In this document: piece by piece, positions 35,321 through 43,901 of the stretch
Position numbering within the stretch: position 1 is the first letter of the stretch
Layout of the letters: each line of letters begins with the position of its first letter
DNA from: Phytopseudomonas dryadis
GTDB lineage: Bacteria > Pseudomonadota > Gammaproteobacteria > Pseudomonadales > Pseudomonadaceae
Assembly (NCBI RefSeq): GCF_004327355.1
Contig: NZ_QJUM01000026.1
Coordinates: 1-64,000, forward strand
Direction: 5' to 3'
Length of the DNA stretch: 64,000 bases
The notes under the pieces: model-generated
Told to the model about the DNA's origin: nothing
Seen by the model: only the letters and a program-made list of their open reading frames with translations
Databases searched by the model: none
Position numbers and translations under genes: made by a program

Positions 35321-37753
35321 TTAGAAGTCGTAGGCGAGTTTGCTGTACCAGAAGCCGCCGGCCGGGCTGAACGGCGGGTTGCCGTAGCGGGCCAGGCCAT
35401 TGGCGTTGTAGATGGCGTTCTTGTCCGGGCGCACGTTGAAGATGTTGGTACCGCCGAGGCTGACGGTCAGGCGCTCGAAGAAGGTGTAACCGATGTCCAG
35501 ATCGGTGATCCATTTGGCGCCGAAGCTGCGGTCGCCGGCACTGTTCACCGCCAGGGTCTGCACCGAGCCGTAGCGGGTGGTCTGCAGGTTCACCGCGAGG
35601 TTGTCGAGTGTCCAGTTGGCGCCGAGGATCCACTTGGTGCGCGGCGAGGCCACGGTCAGGTCGCCTTCGCGGTCGCGCCCCACCAGGGGGATGCCGGCAT
35701 CGGCCAGCAACTGCGGCGAGCCCTTCACGTCCTCGATGGTGGTCTTGTTGTAGTTGAACGCCGCGCTCCAGCGCACGTCGCCCCAGGCGCCGAAGGGGCT
35801 GGTGTGGTCGGCGACGACGTCCAGGCCGCGGGTGCGGGTGTCGAAGGCGTTGGTGTAGAAGTTGACGTAGCTGCCCGCGGCCTGGCCGGCATCGACCAGG
35901 ATGGCGTCGATGACGCCGTTGCCCTGGTCGTAGATGTTCGAGGTCAGGGAGATGCGGTCGTCGATGTCGATCAGGTAGGCGTCGACGGTCAGGTTGGTGC
36001 GTGGCGCGGGTTTCCAGGCCAGCCCCAGGCCCAGGTTGCGTGACTTTTCCGGCTCCAGGTCGTCGCCGCCCAGGGCCTTGGCCAGGGCGCTGCCCGAGGG
36101 CGTCAGGTAGGTCACGGCGGGCACCACGTTGCCGTTGATGTCGGTGGTCACGCGGTTGTCGTAGACGTTGTAGGCGATCTGCGTCAGCGACGGCGCGCGG
36201 AAGCCACTGCCGACGGTGCCGCGCAGGGCCAGGGTGTCGGTCAGTTCATAGCGCGAGTTGAGCTTGAAGCCGAAAGTGTTGCCGGAATCGTCGTCGTAGT
36301 GCTCGACGCGGGCGGCCACGCCGATGTACCAGCGCTCGCTGGGGTCGAAGCCGAGGTCGAGGTAGCCGGCGACGTTGTTGCGGATCAGGTCGACCTCGTT
36401 CTCCGGGCGGATGGTCACCGCGGCCTGGGCGCCGGAGGCGGCGTTGTAGCTGCCGGTGACGTAGGCCGCTTCGTCGCCGGCGAAGGTGCTGTAGCGCTCC
36501 CAGCGATGTTCCAGACCCAGCGACACCTGGGTCGGCAGGCTCAGGTTGAAGAGGGTGTCGTAGCTGCGGGTGATGTCGGCATTGTTGACCCACTGCTCGA
36601 AGCGGAAGGTGGCCAGGTCGTCGAACCTGGTCGGCGAGTCGGTGCCCAGCGACGGGTTGATGTTGAGGTCGCTGGAGTGGTGGCTGTTGTTGCGCCCGTA
36701 GCTGGTGGACAGGTCCCAGTCCCAACCGGCGAGTACGCCCTTGCCGCCGAACAGCGCCTGGTAGTCGGTGTCCTTGATGTTGTTGACCGGGTAGTAGCCA
36801 TCGGGAAACACCTCCGGCACCGAGGCGCTGCCGTTGGGAAAGCGGTAGTAGTTGTAGGCCTCGGCATCGCGCTCGCCATAGGTGGCGTACGAGTACAGCG
36901 TGAAGTCGTCGCCGAGCGGCAGTTCGGCGTTGTAGGCCAGGTTGAAGGCCTCGATGTCCGGATCGCCGTTCTTGATCGCGACACGGTCCCAGGCCGCTTC
37001 CCGGGCGTCGTCGGCATAGGCGCGGATGCTGCGGTCGGCCTTGTCGTTCCATTGCGCGGTACCGCGTTTGCGGGCATCGGCCGAGGCGTGGAAGAAACCG
37101 CCAGCGCCGAGTTCGAACCCCTGGTTGGCGGCGAACTTGATGGACTCGCCCTGGCCCGAGTAGAGCTTGCCGTAGCTGCTTTCCAGATGCCCGCCGGAAG
37201 CATCCGACTTGAGGATGATATTGACCACCCCGGCCACCGCATCCGAACCGTATTGCGCGGCGGCGCTGTCCTTGAGCACTTCGATGTGATCCACCGCGCT
37301 GATCGGGATCAGGTCGATGTCCACGGCATTCGCGCCACTGTTGTCGATCGAGCCGCGCGCGGCGGTGGCGCCATTGTGCCGACGCTTGCCGTTGACCAGC
37401 ACCAGGGTGTAGACCGGCGCCAGGCCGCGGTTGCTGAGCGGGCGGGTGACCGAGTTGTAGCCGGCGATGTTGGTGCCGAAATTGAACGACGGCAGCAGTT
37501 TGGAAATCGCTTCGGACAGTTCGGCGCGTCCGGTCTTGAGCAACTGTTCACTGTTGATGATGTCGATGGGGGCCGGGCTGTCGGCGACGGTGCGCTGCTG
37601 GCCGCGCAGGCCGGTGGAAATCACCGTGACCGTGTCCAGGCGGGCTTCGCTCTCGGCGGCCAGGCCTGGCTGGGAACCGGCTCCCAGGGCCAGGGCGGTG
37701 GCCAGCGCGCAGAGCGGGGTCGATCCATGTCGTTTGTTGGCGGGGTGGTACAT
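35321..37753 (-). CDS. TonB-dependent receptor
   Basis: 810 aa outer-membrane receptor without an STN domain. Signal peptide to about residue 33, plug with SPAPIDIINSEQL, LVLVNGKRRHNGAT and HIEVLKDSAAAQYGSDAVAG, then a barrel with FRAPSLTQIAYN and the terminal strand WYSKLAYDF. The frame is open far upstream, but ATG 37753 begins a normal signal peptide; the extra 200 codons are antisense to or overlap the ATPase gene. It is a paralogue of the receptors at 13892 and 20686 and is intact. Confidence 0.95.
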   Translation of the reverse strand: MYHPANKRHGSTPLCALATALALGAGSQPGLAAESEARLDTVTVISTGLRGQQRTVADSPAPIDIINSEQLLKTGRAELSEAISKLLPSFNFGTNIAGYNSVTRPLSNRGLAPVYTLVLVNGKRRHNGATAARGSIDNSGANAVDIDLIPISAVDHIEVLKDSAAAQYGSDAVAGVVNIILKSDASGGHLESSYGKLYSGQGESIKFAANQGFELGAGGFFHASADARKRGTAQWNDKADRSIRAYADDAREAAWDRVAIKNGDPDIEAFNLAYNAELPLGDDFTLYSYATYGERDAEAYNYYRFPNGSASVPEVFPDGYYPVNNIKDTDYQALFGGKGVLAGWDWDLSTSYGRNNSHHSSDLNINPSLGTDSPTRFDDLATFRFEQWVNNADITRSYDTLFNLSLPTQVSLGLEHRWERYSTFAGDEAAYVTGSYNAASGAQAAVTIRPENEVDLIRNNVAGYLDLGFDPSERWYIGVAARVEHYDDDSGNTFGFKLNSRYELTDTLALRGTVGSGFRAPSLTQIAYNVYDNRVTTDINGNVVPAVTYLTPSGSALAKALGGDDLEPEKSRNLGLGLAWKPAPRTNLTVDAYLIDIDDRISLTSNIYDQGNGVIDAILVDAGQAAGSYVNFYTNAFDTRTRGLDVVADHTSPFGAWGDVRWSAAFNYNKTTIEDVKGSPQLLADAGIPLVGRDREGDLTVASPRTKWILGANWTLDNLAVNLQTTRYGSVQTLAVNSAGDRSFGAKWITDLDIGYTFFERLTVSLGGTNIFNVRPDKNAIYNANGLARYGNPPFSPAGGFWYSKLAYDF

Positions 37754-37839
37754 GCTTTGGCGTCCATTGCAAAGGTGTTGATGACATGCACTGGCCCTTG
37801 TTTCGGGTACAGAAGGGGGTGGTTGGCCGGGCGCCATCC

Positions 37840-38631
37840 TCAGATGGCGATGGCGCTGAGCGGATAGCCCGGGGTGAGAAACGGGTTGTGGTCGCGACCG
37901 ATGCTGTCCGGGTCGTCCTGCTCCACGCCGAGCAGCTCGAGCAGGCGGCTGCGGATGGCGTTGAAGCCGGCCTGGCCGTTGTCGCGCGGACGGCTCAGGT
38001 CCACGCGCAACGCTTCGGCGATGCGCCCGTGCTGCAGGACGATGATGCGATCGGCGAGCAGGATCGCTTCGTCGACGTCGTGGGTGACCAGCAGCACCGC
38101 CGGCGTGTGCACCCGCCACAGGTCGATGATCAGGCGGTGCATGCGGATGCGGGTCAGCGCGTCGAGGGCGGCGAAGGGTTCGTCGAGCAGCAGCAGCTTG
38201 GGCTCGCGTACCAGGCTGCGGGCCAGGGCCACGCGCTGCGATTCGCCGCCGGACAGGGTGGCGGGAAAGGCTTCCAGGCGATGGGCCAGGCCGACTTCGG
38301 TCAGGGCCTGGATGGCACGGGCCTTGGCGTTGTCCACGCGCAGGCCGAGGGTGACGTTCTTCCAGGCGCGCTTCCACGGCATCAGCCGCGGTTCCTGGAA
38401 GACCGCCGCGCGCGCCGCCGGGGCGATCAGCTCGCCGCCCTCGATGGGGTCGAGGCCGGCCAGGGAGCGCAGCAGGGTGGTCTTGCCCGAACCGCTGGCG
38501 CCGAGCAGGGCGACGAACTCGCCCGGCGCGATGTCCAGGTCCAGGCCATCGATCACCCGGTTGTCGCCGAACTGGCGGATCACCCCGCGCAGGCTGACGG
38601 CGGGTGCGTCGATCTTGCTGTACGCATTCAT
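37840..38631 (-). CDS. ABC transporter ATP-binding protein, SsuB/TauB-like
   Basis: 263 aa ATPase. Walker A GASGSGKTT (about residues 45-53), Q-loop VFQEPRLMPWK, signature LSGGESQR, Walker B LLLLDEPFAALD and switch His in LVTHDVDE. The start ATG 38631 overlaps the permease stop by ATGA. The VFQEPRLMPW stretch is typical of the nitrate/sulfonate/taurine subfamily. No binding-protein gene is next to it; candidates are at 12941 and 25453. Confidence 0.94.
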   Translation of the reverse strand: MNAYSKIDAPAVSLRGVIRQFGDNRVIDGLDLDIAPGEFVALLGASGSGKTTLLRSLAGLDPIEGGELIAPAARAAVFQEPRLMPWKRAWKNVTLGLRVDNAKARAIQALTEVGLAHRLEAFPATLSGGESQRVALARSLVREPKLLLLDEPFAALDALTRIRMHRLIIDLWRVHTPAVLLVTHDVDEAILLADRIIVLQHGRIAEALRVDLSRPRDNGQAGFNAIRSRLLELLGVEQDDPDSIGRDHNPFLTPGYPLSAIAI

Positions 38632-39464
38632 GCTCGGTTCCTTATGAAGGTGGGGCGCCAGGCCAGGGCGAAACGCTCCAGGGTGCGGATCAGGCCATCG
38701 ATCAGCAGGCCGAGCACGCTGTAGATCAGCAGGCAGATGACGATCACGTCGGTGCGCATGAAGTCGCGGGCATCGCTGGCCAGGAAGCCGATGCCGGCGG
38801 TGGTGTTGATCTGCTCGACGAACACCAGGGCCAGCCAGGAGATGCCCAGGGAATAGCGCAGGCCGACGAAGAACGACGGCAGGGCGCCGGGCAGGATCAC
38901 GTGCCAGATCAGCTCGCGGCGGTTCAGGCCCAGGGTGTTGGCGGCTTCCACCAGTTTCGGGTCGATGTTGCGGATGCCGGCGAACAGGTTGAGGTAGATG
39001 GGAAAGGTGGTGCCGGTGACGATCAGGGCGATCTTGGTGAACTCGCCGATGCCGAACCAGAGGATGAACAGCGGCACCAGCGCCAGCGAGGGAATGGTGC
39101 GCAGCATCTGCATGGGCGAATCGAGAATGACTTCGCCACGCCTGGACAGGCCGGTGATCAGCGCGGCGACCACGCCGATGACCACGCCGATGCCGAGCCC
39201 GGTAACCGCGCGCTGCAGCGACACCAGCAGATGGCGCAGCAGTTCGCCGCTGCGGATCAGCTCCCACAGGGTGCCGCCGATCTCGCTCGGCGCCGCGATG
39301 ACCCGTGCCGGAATCAGGCCGGCCCGCGAGGCGATTTCCCAGAGCAGCAGAATGGCCAGGGGGCTGACCAGGCGTAGCAGAAAGTCCGGCGTGGTCCACT
39401 TCTTCCTGGCAACGGCTCGCGTCGGCCGAGCCGTGGCGATGGATGAGGTACTGGCGTGTGTCAT
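38628..39464 (-). CDS. ABC transporter permease, SsuC/TauC-like
   Basis: 278 aa inner-membrane permease with about six helices (LLRLVSPLAILLLWEIASRAG first). The characteristic EAA loop is VEAANTLGLNRRELIWHVILPGALP. It couples to the ATPase whose start overlaps its stop. The class II aldolase-like gene upstream ends 30 bases before it, so the transporter is co-transcribed with catabolic enzymes. Confidence 0.94.
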   Translation of the reverse strand: MTHASTSSIATARPTRAVARKKWTTPDFLLRLVSPLAILLLWEIASRAGLIPARVIAAPSEIGGTLWELIRSGELLRHLLVSLQRAVTGLGIGVVIGVVAALITGLSRRGEVILDSPMQMLRTIPSLALVPLFILWFGIGEFTKIALIVTGTTFPIYLNLFAGIRNIDPKLVEAANTLGLNRRELIWHVILPGALPSFFVGLRYSLGISWLALVFVEQINTTAGIGFLASDARDFMRTDVIVICLLIYSVLGLLIDGLIRTLERFALAWRPTFIRNRA

Positions 39465-39494
39465 GGCATTGTCCCGATCAGCGATGGCGAGGCG

Positions 39495-40289
39495 TCAGTG
39501 CTTGTAGTCCTGGCCGGCGGCCCGTTCCAGCTGGCGGATCAACGCATCCCAGTGCAGCTTGATGCCGGGGCCATTGCCGTCGGCGAAGCGCGCCGATTGC
39601 TGGCGAACCTTCTCGATGGCGGCGGCGGGGGCGTGCAGCAGGTCGGCGTTGCCACCGGCCTGGGCGGCGATCTGGATGTTGCAGGCGCGTTCCAGGCCGT
39701 GCAGTTCGCGAAAGGCGTGCTCGACGCTGATGCCGCCGGTGAGCAGGCCGTGGTTGCGCAGGATGAAGATGTTGCTGTCGCCGAGGTCGGCCACCAGGCG
39801 CTCCTGCTCGTCCAGGTCCAGGGCGACGCCTTCGTAGTCGTGGTACTTCACCCGGCTGTAGTAGGCCAGTGCGTGCTGCGACAGCGGCAGCAGCCCGCCG
39901 CGCTGGGCGGAAACCGCGGCGCCGTCGCGGGTATGGGTATGCAGCACGGCTTTGAGGTCGGGACGGGCGCGGTGAATCGCGCTGTGGATGACGTAGCCGG
40001 CCTGATTGATGCCCAGCGCCAGCGGGTCGTCGACGATAGTGCCGTCGACATCCACCTTGACCAGGTTGGAGGCGCTGATCTCGTCGAACAGCAGGCCGAA
40101 GGCATTGATCAGGAAGTGTTCGTCCGGCCCGGGAACGCGGGCCGAGAAGTGGGTGTAGATATGGTCCGTCCAGCGAAACAGCGCCGCCAGCCGGTAGGCG
40201 GCCGCCAGCTTGACGCGCACCTCCCATTCTTCCGCGCTGACGCGTTGCTGGACGGAGGGCAGGCTGTGCAGGGTAGCGAGCGAACTCAT
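39495..40289 (-). CDS. class II aldolase/adducin-family protein
   Basis: 264 aa metal-dependent enzyme of the fuculose-1-phosphate aldolase/adducin fold. Zinc-ligand histidines are visible in LHTHTRDGAAV and in NHGLLTGG; HIYTHFSARVPG and VIHSAIHRARPDLKAV are typical of the family. I chose ATG 40289, with GGAG 7 bases before; an ATG at 40316 is in frame. It sits between a hydroxyacid dehydrogenase and an SsuC-like permease, suggesting that it cleaves or dehydrates the carbon part of an imported organosulfur compound. The substrate is unknown. Confidence 0.9.
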   Translation of the reverse strand: MSSLATLHSLPSVQQRVSAEEWEVRVKLAAAYRLAALFRWTDHIYTHFSARVPGPDEHFLINAFGLLFDEISASNLVKVDVDGTIVDDPLALGINQAGYVIHSAIHRARPDLKAVLHTHTRDGAAVSAQRGGLLPLSQHALAYYSRVKYHDYEGVALDLDEQERLVADLGDSNIFILRNHGLLTGGISVEHAFRELHGLERACNIQIAAQAGGNADLLHAPAAAIEKVRQQSARFADGNGPGIKLHWDALIRQLERAAGQDYKH

Positions 40290-40320
40290 GGCAATCTCCA
40301 GGCCTCGTTGGGCCATCTGT

Positions 40321-41271
40321 TCAGTAACCGCGTCCGATATCGACGAGGTTTTCCAGTGGTGCTGCCGCCTGGAAGCGCTGGAAGTTGGCGACGAAATCGT
40401 CGACGAACTGGCGTTTGCCGTCGGTGGACAGGGCACTGGTGTGGGGGGAAATACGTACCCGCGGATGCAGGTACAGCGGGTGATCGTTCGGTAGCGGCTC
40501 GGGGTCGGTGACATCCAGGGTGGCGCGGCCGATGCTGCCGTTGTCCAGCGCCTCGAGCAGGGCGTTCTGATCGAGCAGGCCACCGCGGGCCAGGTTGATC
40601 AGGTGCAGGCCGGGCTTGGCGCTGCCCAGCACATCGCGGTCGAGCAGATGGCGGGTGTCGGCGGTCAGCGGTGCCACTACCACCAGGTGATCGGCTTCGG
40701 CGAACAGATGGTGGATATCGCGGGCGGCCTCGATGCCGGGAATCTCGGCGATGGGCTGGCCGGGACGGCCCAGGGCGATGACGCGCATGCCCAGGGCCAG
40801 CGCCTTGTGCGCCAGGTTCTGGCCGATCGAGCCCAGGCCGAGAATGCCCAGGGTCGCGCCCTTGACCGGCTGCAGGTAGGTGAAGTGCCAGTCGTCGTCC
40901 TGCACCCAGATATCCGGAAGCCGCTTGGCGGCGCTGAAGATCGCCGCCAGGGCGAATTCGGCGACAGGGTTGGCGTTGGCGCCCTTGGCGCTGCTGACCT
41001 GCGGCACATCGAACAGCCAGCGCGGATAGAAGTCGATGCCGGACGAGGCGAGTTGCACCCATTGCAGCGACCAGGGCCAGCCGGCTGGCGGCTCCTTGAG
41101 GTCGACGCCGCGCACGTTGATGGGGCGCAGGATCAGGGTGTTGGTTTGCGCGGGAATCTGGCCGAGTCCATCGGGGCCGAACGGGACTTCGACGATGCGC
41201 TGATCCGGCAGGCGTTCGCGCAGGTAGGCGTTGGCCTCGGCGTCGAGTTGACTGGCAATCAGGTTGCTCAT
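40321..41271 (-). CDS. NAD(P)-dependent D-2-hydroxyacid dehydrogenase
   Basis: 316 aa oxidoreductase. The Rossmann motif is GILGLGSIGQNLAHKALALG (about residues 142-161). The catalytic set is visible as Arg in NLARGGLLDQ, Glu in DVTDPEPLP and His in ISPHTSAL. ATG 41271 overlaps the acyl-CoA dehydrogenase-like stop by ATGA. Members interconvert 2-oxo and D-2-hydroxy acids; in this operon a sulfolactate- or glyoxylate-like substrate is conceivable but not shown. Confidence 0.92.
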   Translation of the reverse strand: MSNLIASQLDAEANAYLRERLPDQRIVEVPFGPDGLGQIPAQTNTLILRPINVRGVDLKEPPAGWPWSLQWVQLASSGIDFYPRWLFDVPQVSSAKGANANPVAEFALAAIFSAAKRLPDIWVQDDDWHFTYLQPVKGATLGILGLGSIGQNLAHKALALGMRVIALGRPGQPIAEIPGIEAARDIHHLFAEADHLVVVAPLTADTRHLLDRDVLGSAKPGLHLINLARGGLLDQNALLEALDNGSIGRATLDVTDPEPLPNDHPLYLHPRVRISPHTSALSTDGKRQFVDDFVANFQRFQAAAPLENLVDIGRGY

Positions 41272-42464
41272 AGTGCGGCCTCCCTGGCCTGGACAAAGGC
41301 GGCACGGCCGACGGCGCTCAGCGCGACGTCGTCCTGCGGGGTGTGGATGCGGCTGCACAGCACGTCGCGGAAATGCCGCTCCAGCGGATTCTTGCGTGAT
41401 AGCCCGGGGTTGCCGGAGGCCTCGATGGCCAGTTCCACGGCGCGGATCGCATTGCTGCTGACCAGTTGCTTGATCTGCCCGGCGTGCCGGGCGTCGACCT
41501 GGCCGGCGGCGGCCGAATCGAGCAGGGTGCGGTTGGCGAACAGCAGGGTGTCGATGCGCCCGATAATCTCCTGGAAACGCGGCAGAGTGGACAGGGCGGC
41601 GCCGAGATTGGACGGTGTGCGCGTGTTCAGGAACCCCACCAGCCAGTCGCGCGCGGCCTGGGCCACGCCGTCGTAGATCGCCGGCAGCAGCACCGACATC
41701 CACAGCATGGCTTCGCCATCGAGCTCGGCTCTGGGTGCGCTCCAGGGGCTGACGCCGACGGCGTGATCGAGGGGAATCAACACCTCGTCGAAGCGCACCT
41801 CATGGCTGCAGGTGGCGCGCATGCCCAGGTGATCCCAGTCGTCGACGATACGGATGCCGGGGGTGTCGCGGTGCACCAGGTAGCCGCCGACCAGCGGATC
41901 GGCATCGTCGCTGCGGGCCCACACCAGGTACCAGGTCAGGCCGTAGCTGCCGGTGGAGTAGATCTTGCGCCCGCTCAGGCGCCAGCCTTCGGCGGTGCGC
42001 CGGGCGATGGTCGCCGGCAGACCGCCACGGGCCGGGGTGCCGAGCTCCGGTTCGACGCGAAAGGCGTTGATCAACGCGCCGTCGCGCACGGCCTCTTGCG
42101 CCACCTGCTGACGCAGATGTTCCGGCCAGTGTGGATTGGACTGCAGGCGGAAGTGCTGCAGGTACTGCATGACCAGAATCAGCGCGGTGGAGGGTTCGCC
42201 TTTGGCCACGGCGGCGATCACCTTGCGCGCCGTGGCCAGGTCGGCGCCGCCACCGCCGAGCGCGCGCGGCACCGTCAGGCCGAGCAGGCCGTGACGATGC
42301 AGCAGGGCGAAGTTCTCGGCGGGAAATTCGCCGCTGCGGTCGTAGTCGGCGGCGCTCGCGGCCAGGCTCGCGGTGATCCCGTCGAGCAGCCTGGCGAAGT
42401 GCGTGTCGTCGCGAGGCAGATCGGGCGTCGAGAAGGCGGAGGTGGCAGCGGCGGATTGGGTCAT
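41268..42464 (-). CDS. acyl-CoA dehydrogenase-family flavoprotein, SfnB/DszC-like
   Basis: 398 aa flavoenzyme. It has the three acyl-CoA dehydrogenase regions: helical N-terminal (GLLGLTVPRALGGGGADLAT), beta middle (GWRLSGRKIYSTGSYGLTWY, LGMRATCSHEVRFDEV) and C-terminal helices. It lacks an obvious catalytic glutamate of fatty-acid enzymes and sits in a sulfur operon, so an FMNH2-dependent oxygenase role (SfnB, DszC) is more likely than fatty-acid oxidation. ATG 42464 is chosen; an ATG at 42485 is in frame. It is the first gene of a ten-gene minus-strand run reaching 30104. Confidence 0.88.
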   Translation of the reverse strand: MTQSAAATSAFSTPDLPRDDTHFARLLDGITASLAASAADYDRSGEFPAENFALLHRHGLLGLTVPRALGGGGADLATARKVIAAVAKGEPSTALILVMQYLQHFRLQSNPHWPEHLRQQVAQEAVRDGALINAFRVEPELGTPARGGLPATIARRTAEGWRLSGRKIYSTGSYGLTWYLVWARSDDADPLVGGYLVHRDTPGIRIVDDWDHLGMRATCSHEVRFDEVLIPLDHAVGVSPWSAPRAELDGEAMLWMSVLLPAIYDGVAQAARDWLVGFLNTRTPSNLGAALSTLPRFQEIIGRIDTLLFANRTLLDSAAAGQVDARHAGQIKQLVSSNAIRAVELAIEASGNPGLSRKNPLERHFRDVLCSRIHTPQDDVALSAVGRAAFVQAREAAL

Positions 42465-42573
42465 GGGGCACTCATCGAAGGGCACAGAGGCTGGCGGGCC
42501 GCCAGCGCGTTTGTCCGTAGCGCCCCAGGTCGATGAGGTAGCTTGGATGAGACCGTATTCGTATATAGGTTAG

Positions 42574-42610
42574 CTGTAAAAGTCTTTTTGGTTCTAAGCT
42601 AATTATTTAA
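42574..42610. promoter_or_regulatory. 37-bp shared upstream element, copy 2
   Basis: It contains the same core GGTTCTAAGCTAATTAT as 28481-28517 and differs at only three positions over 37 bases. It lies 110 bases before the start of the acyl-CoA dehydrogenase-like gene and in the same orientation relative to its operon as copy 1. It is a likely activator site. Confidence 0.7.
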
Positions 42611-42743
42611 ATATAGAATTAATAATCCTATTAATATGCAAGTTATGAATTTTAAGGGGATTCGGACGGTAGCTGTCGAGCCCCGCTGGGGCGCAAGGCT
42701 GCGAGCGGCCCGCCGGGCGAGCCGCTGGACGGGGAGGCGGGGG

Positions 42744-43640
42744 TCAGGCGTCCGCTTGCAGGCGCTTGGCGGCGACGGCGCCGAACAGGTCGACGGCTCC
42801 CTGCAGGTTGCCGAGGTATTGTGGATGCAGCAGCCACAGGTCGATCAGCGGCTTGAAGTCGCTGACGCCGATCACGTCCAGTTGCTCGCGATGGCGGCTG
42901 CGCGCCAGCAGGGGCGAGGGCACCAGACCCAGGCCCAGGCCGCTGGCGACCAGGCCCAGTTGCAGTTCGGTCCCGAAGGTTTCCAGGTTGATCTGCAGCG
43001 ACAGGCCCTGTTCCGAGAGTGCGCGCAGCAGGCCGGCGCGGAAACCGCAACCGTCCGGGTTCAGCACCCAGCCATGCTGGTAGCAGTCCTTGAGCTTGTA
43101 ACTGCGCTTGCGCAGCATGCCCTTGGCGGCGACGACCTGCAGCGACATGCGGCCGATGGAGCGGCTGGCGATACCTTCGGGGAAGATCTTGCCGGCCGGA
43201 AACAGGGCGGCGGCGGCGTCCAGCTCGCCGTTTTCCATCCGCGCGATCAGGCTGCTGCCCCAGCCATTGACCACCTGGGTACGCAGCTCGGGGAAGGTTT
43301 CGCGGATCTGCTGCAGGGCATCGAGCAGCACCACGTCGCTGATGGTCTGTGGCACGCCCAGGCGCAATGAGCCACTGGGCGAGCCGTCGCTGGCCACCAG
43401 TTCGCGCAGCGAATCGATCTCGCGCAGGATGGCCTTGCACTGCTCGTACACGCGCCAGCCCATGGGCGTCGGTTTCAGCGGCTTGGTATTGCGGTCGAGC
43501 AGGTTGGCGCCAAGATCTTCTTCGAAGTTCTGCACGCGCCGGGTGATGGCCGGCTGGGTCAGTTGCAGGGCATCGGCGGCCAGCTTGGTCGATTGACAGC
43601 GGATGACAGCGACGAAAGCATCCATGTCATCAATCTTCAT
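42744..43640 (-). CDS. LysR-family transcriptional regulator
   Basis: 298 aa regulator. The winged helix-turn-helix is at about residues 5-62 (AADALQLTQPAITRRVQNFEEDLGANLLDR). The effector-binding domain covers about 88-285 (GSLRLGVPQTISDVVLLDAL, ASGLGLGLVPSPLLA). I start at ATG 43640; a GTG at 43649 is also in frame and neither has a strong ribosome site. It lies between the acyl-CoA dehydrogenase operon and the divergent gntR operon and could control either. Ligand unknown. Confidence 0.92.
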   Translation of the reverse strand: MKIDDMDAFVAVIRCQSTKLAADALQLTQPAITRRVQNFEEDLGANLLDRNTKPLKPTPMGWRVYEQCKAILREIDSLRELVASDGSPSGSLRLGVPQTISDVVLLDALQQIRETFPELRTQVVNGWGSSLIARMENGELDAAAALFPAGKIFPEGIASRSIGRMSLQVVAAKGMLRKRSYKLKDCYQHGWVLNPDGCGFRAGLLRALSEQGLSLQINLETFGTELQLGLVASGLGLGLVPSPLLARSRHREQLDVIGVSDFKPLIDLWLLHPQYLGNLQGAVDLFGAVAAKRLQADA

Positions 43641-43867
43641 CTTCGACACTCACATATTAAGGGCAGGAGAAATACCTTAATAGAATAATCGCCTTTGCCG
43701 GGACGGGTCACATCATTTCGCTTGCCGCGGCGTTGATGGTTGGAGGGCTCGCTCGCTGATCGATGCCTGGCATCCCGATGAAGCCATGGCGGCCGCAATC
43801 CCAGCGATATGCTTATTCGATAAAAATATTTCTGACGCTTGGTCCTATTCGATATCTTCTCGTCACT

Positions 43868-43883
43868 ACTTGTTATGACAAGT
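43868..43883. promoter_or_regulatory. candidate GntR operator palindrome
   Basis: ACTTGTTATGACAAGT has perfect 6-base arms around TATG and lies 18 bases upstream of the gntR start. HutC/FarR-type regulators bind short palindromes of this kind at their own promoters, so this is a plausible autoregulatory operator. Confidence 0.5.
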
Positions 43884-43901
43884 CGATCGAAAAGGATACA
43901 C

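Noticed and set aside
37754..38377. N-terminal extension of the TonB receptor at 35321
   Set aside because: The extra codons run over the SsuB-like gene and would bury the signal peptide that starts at 37753.
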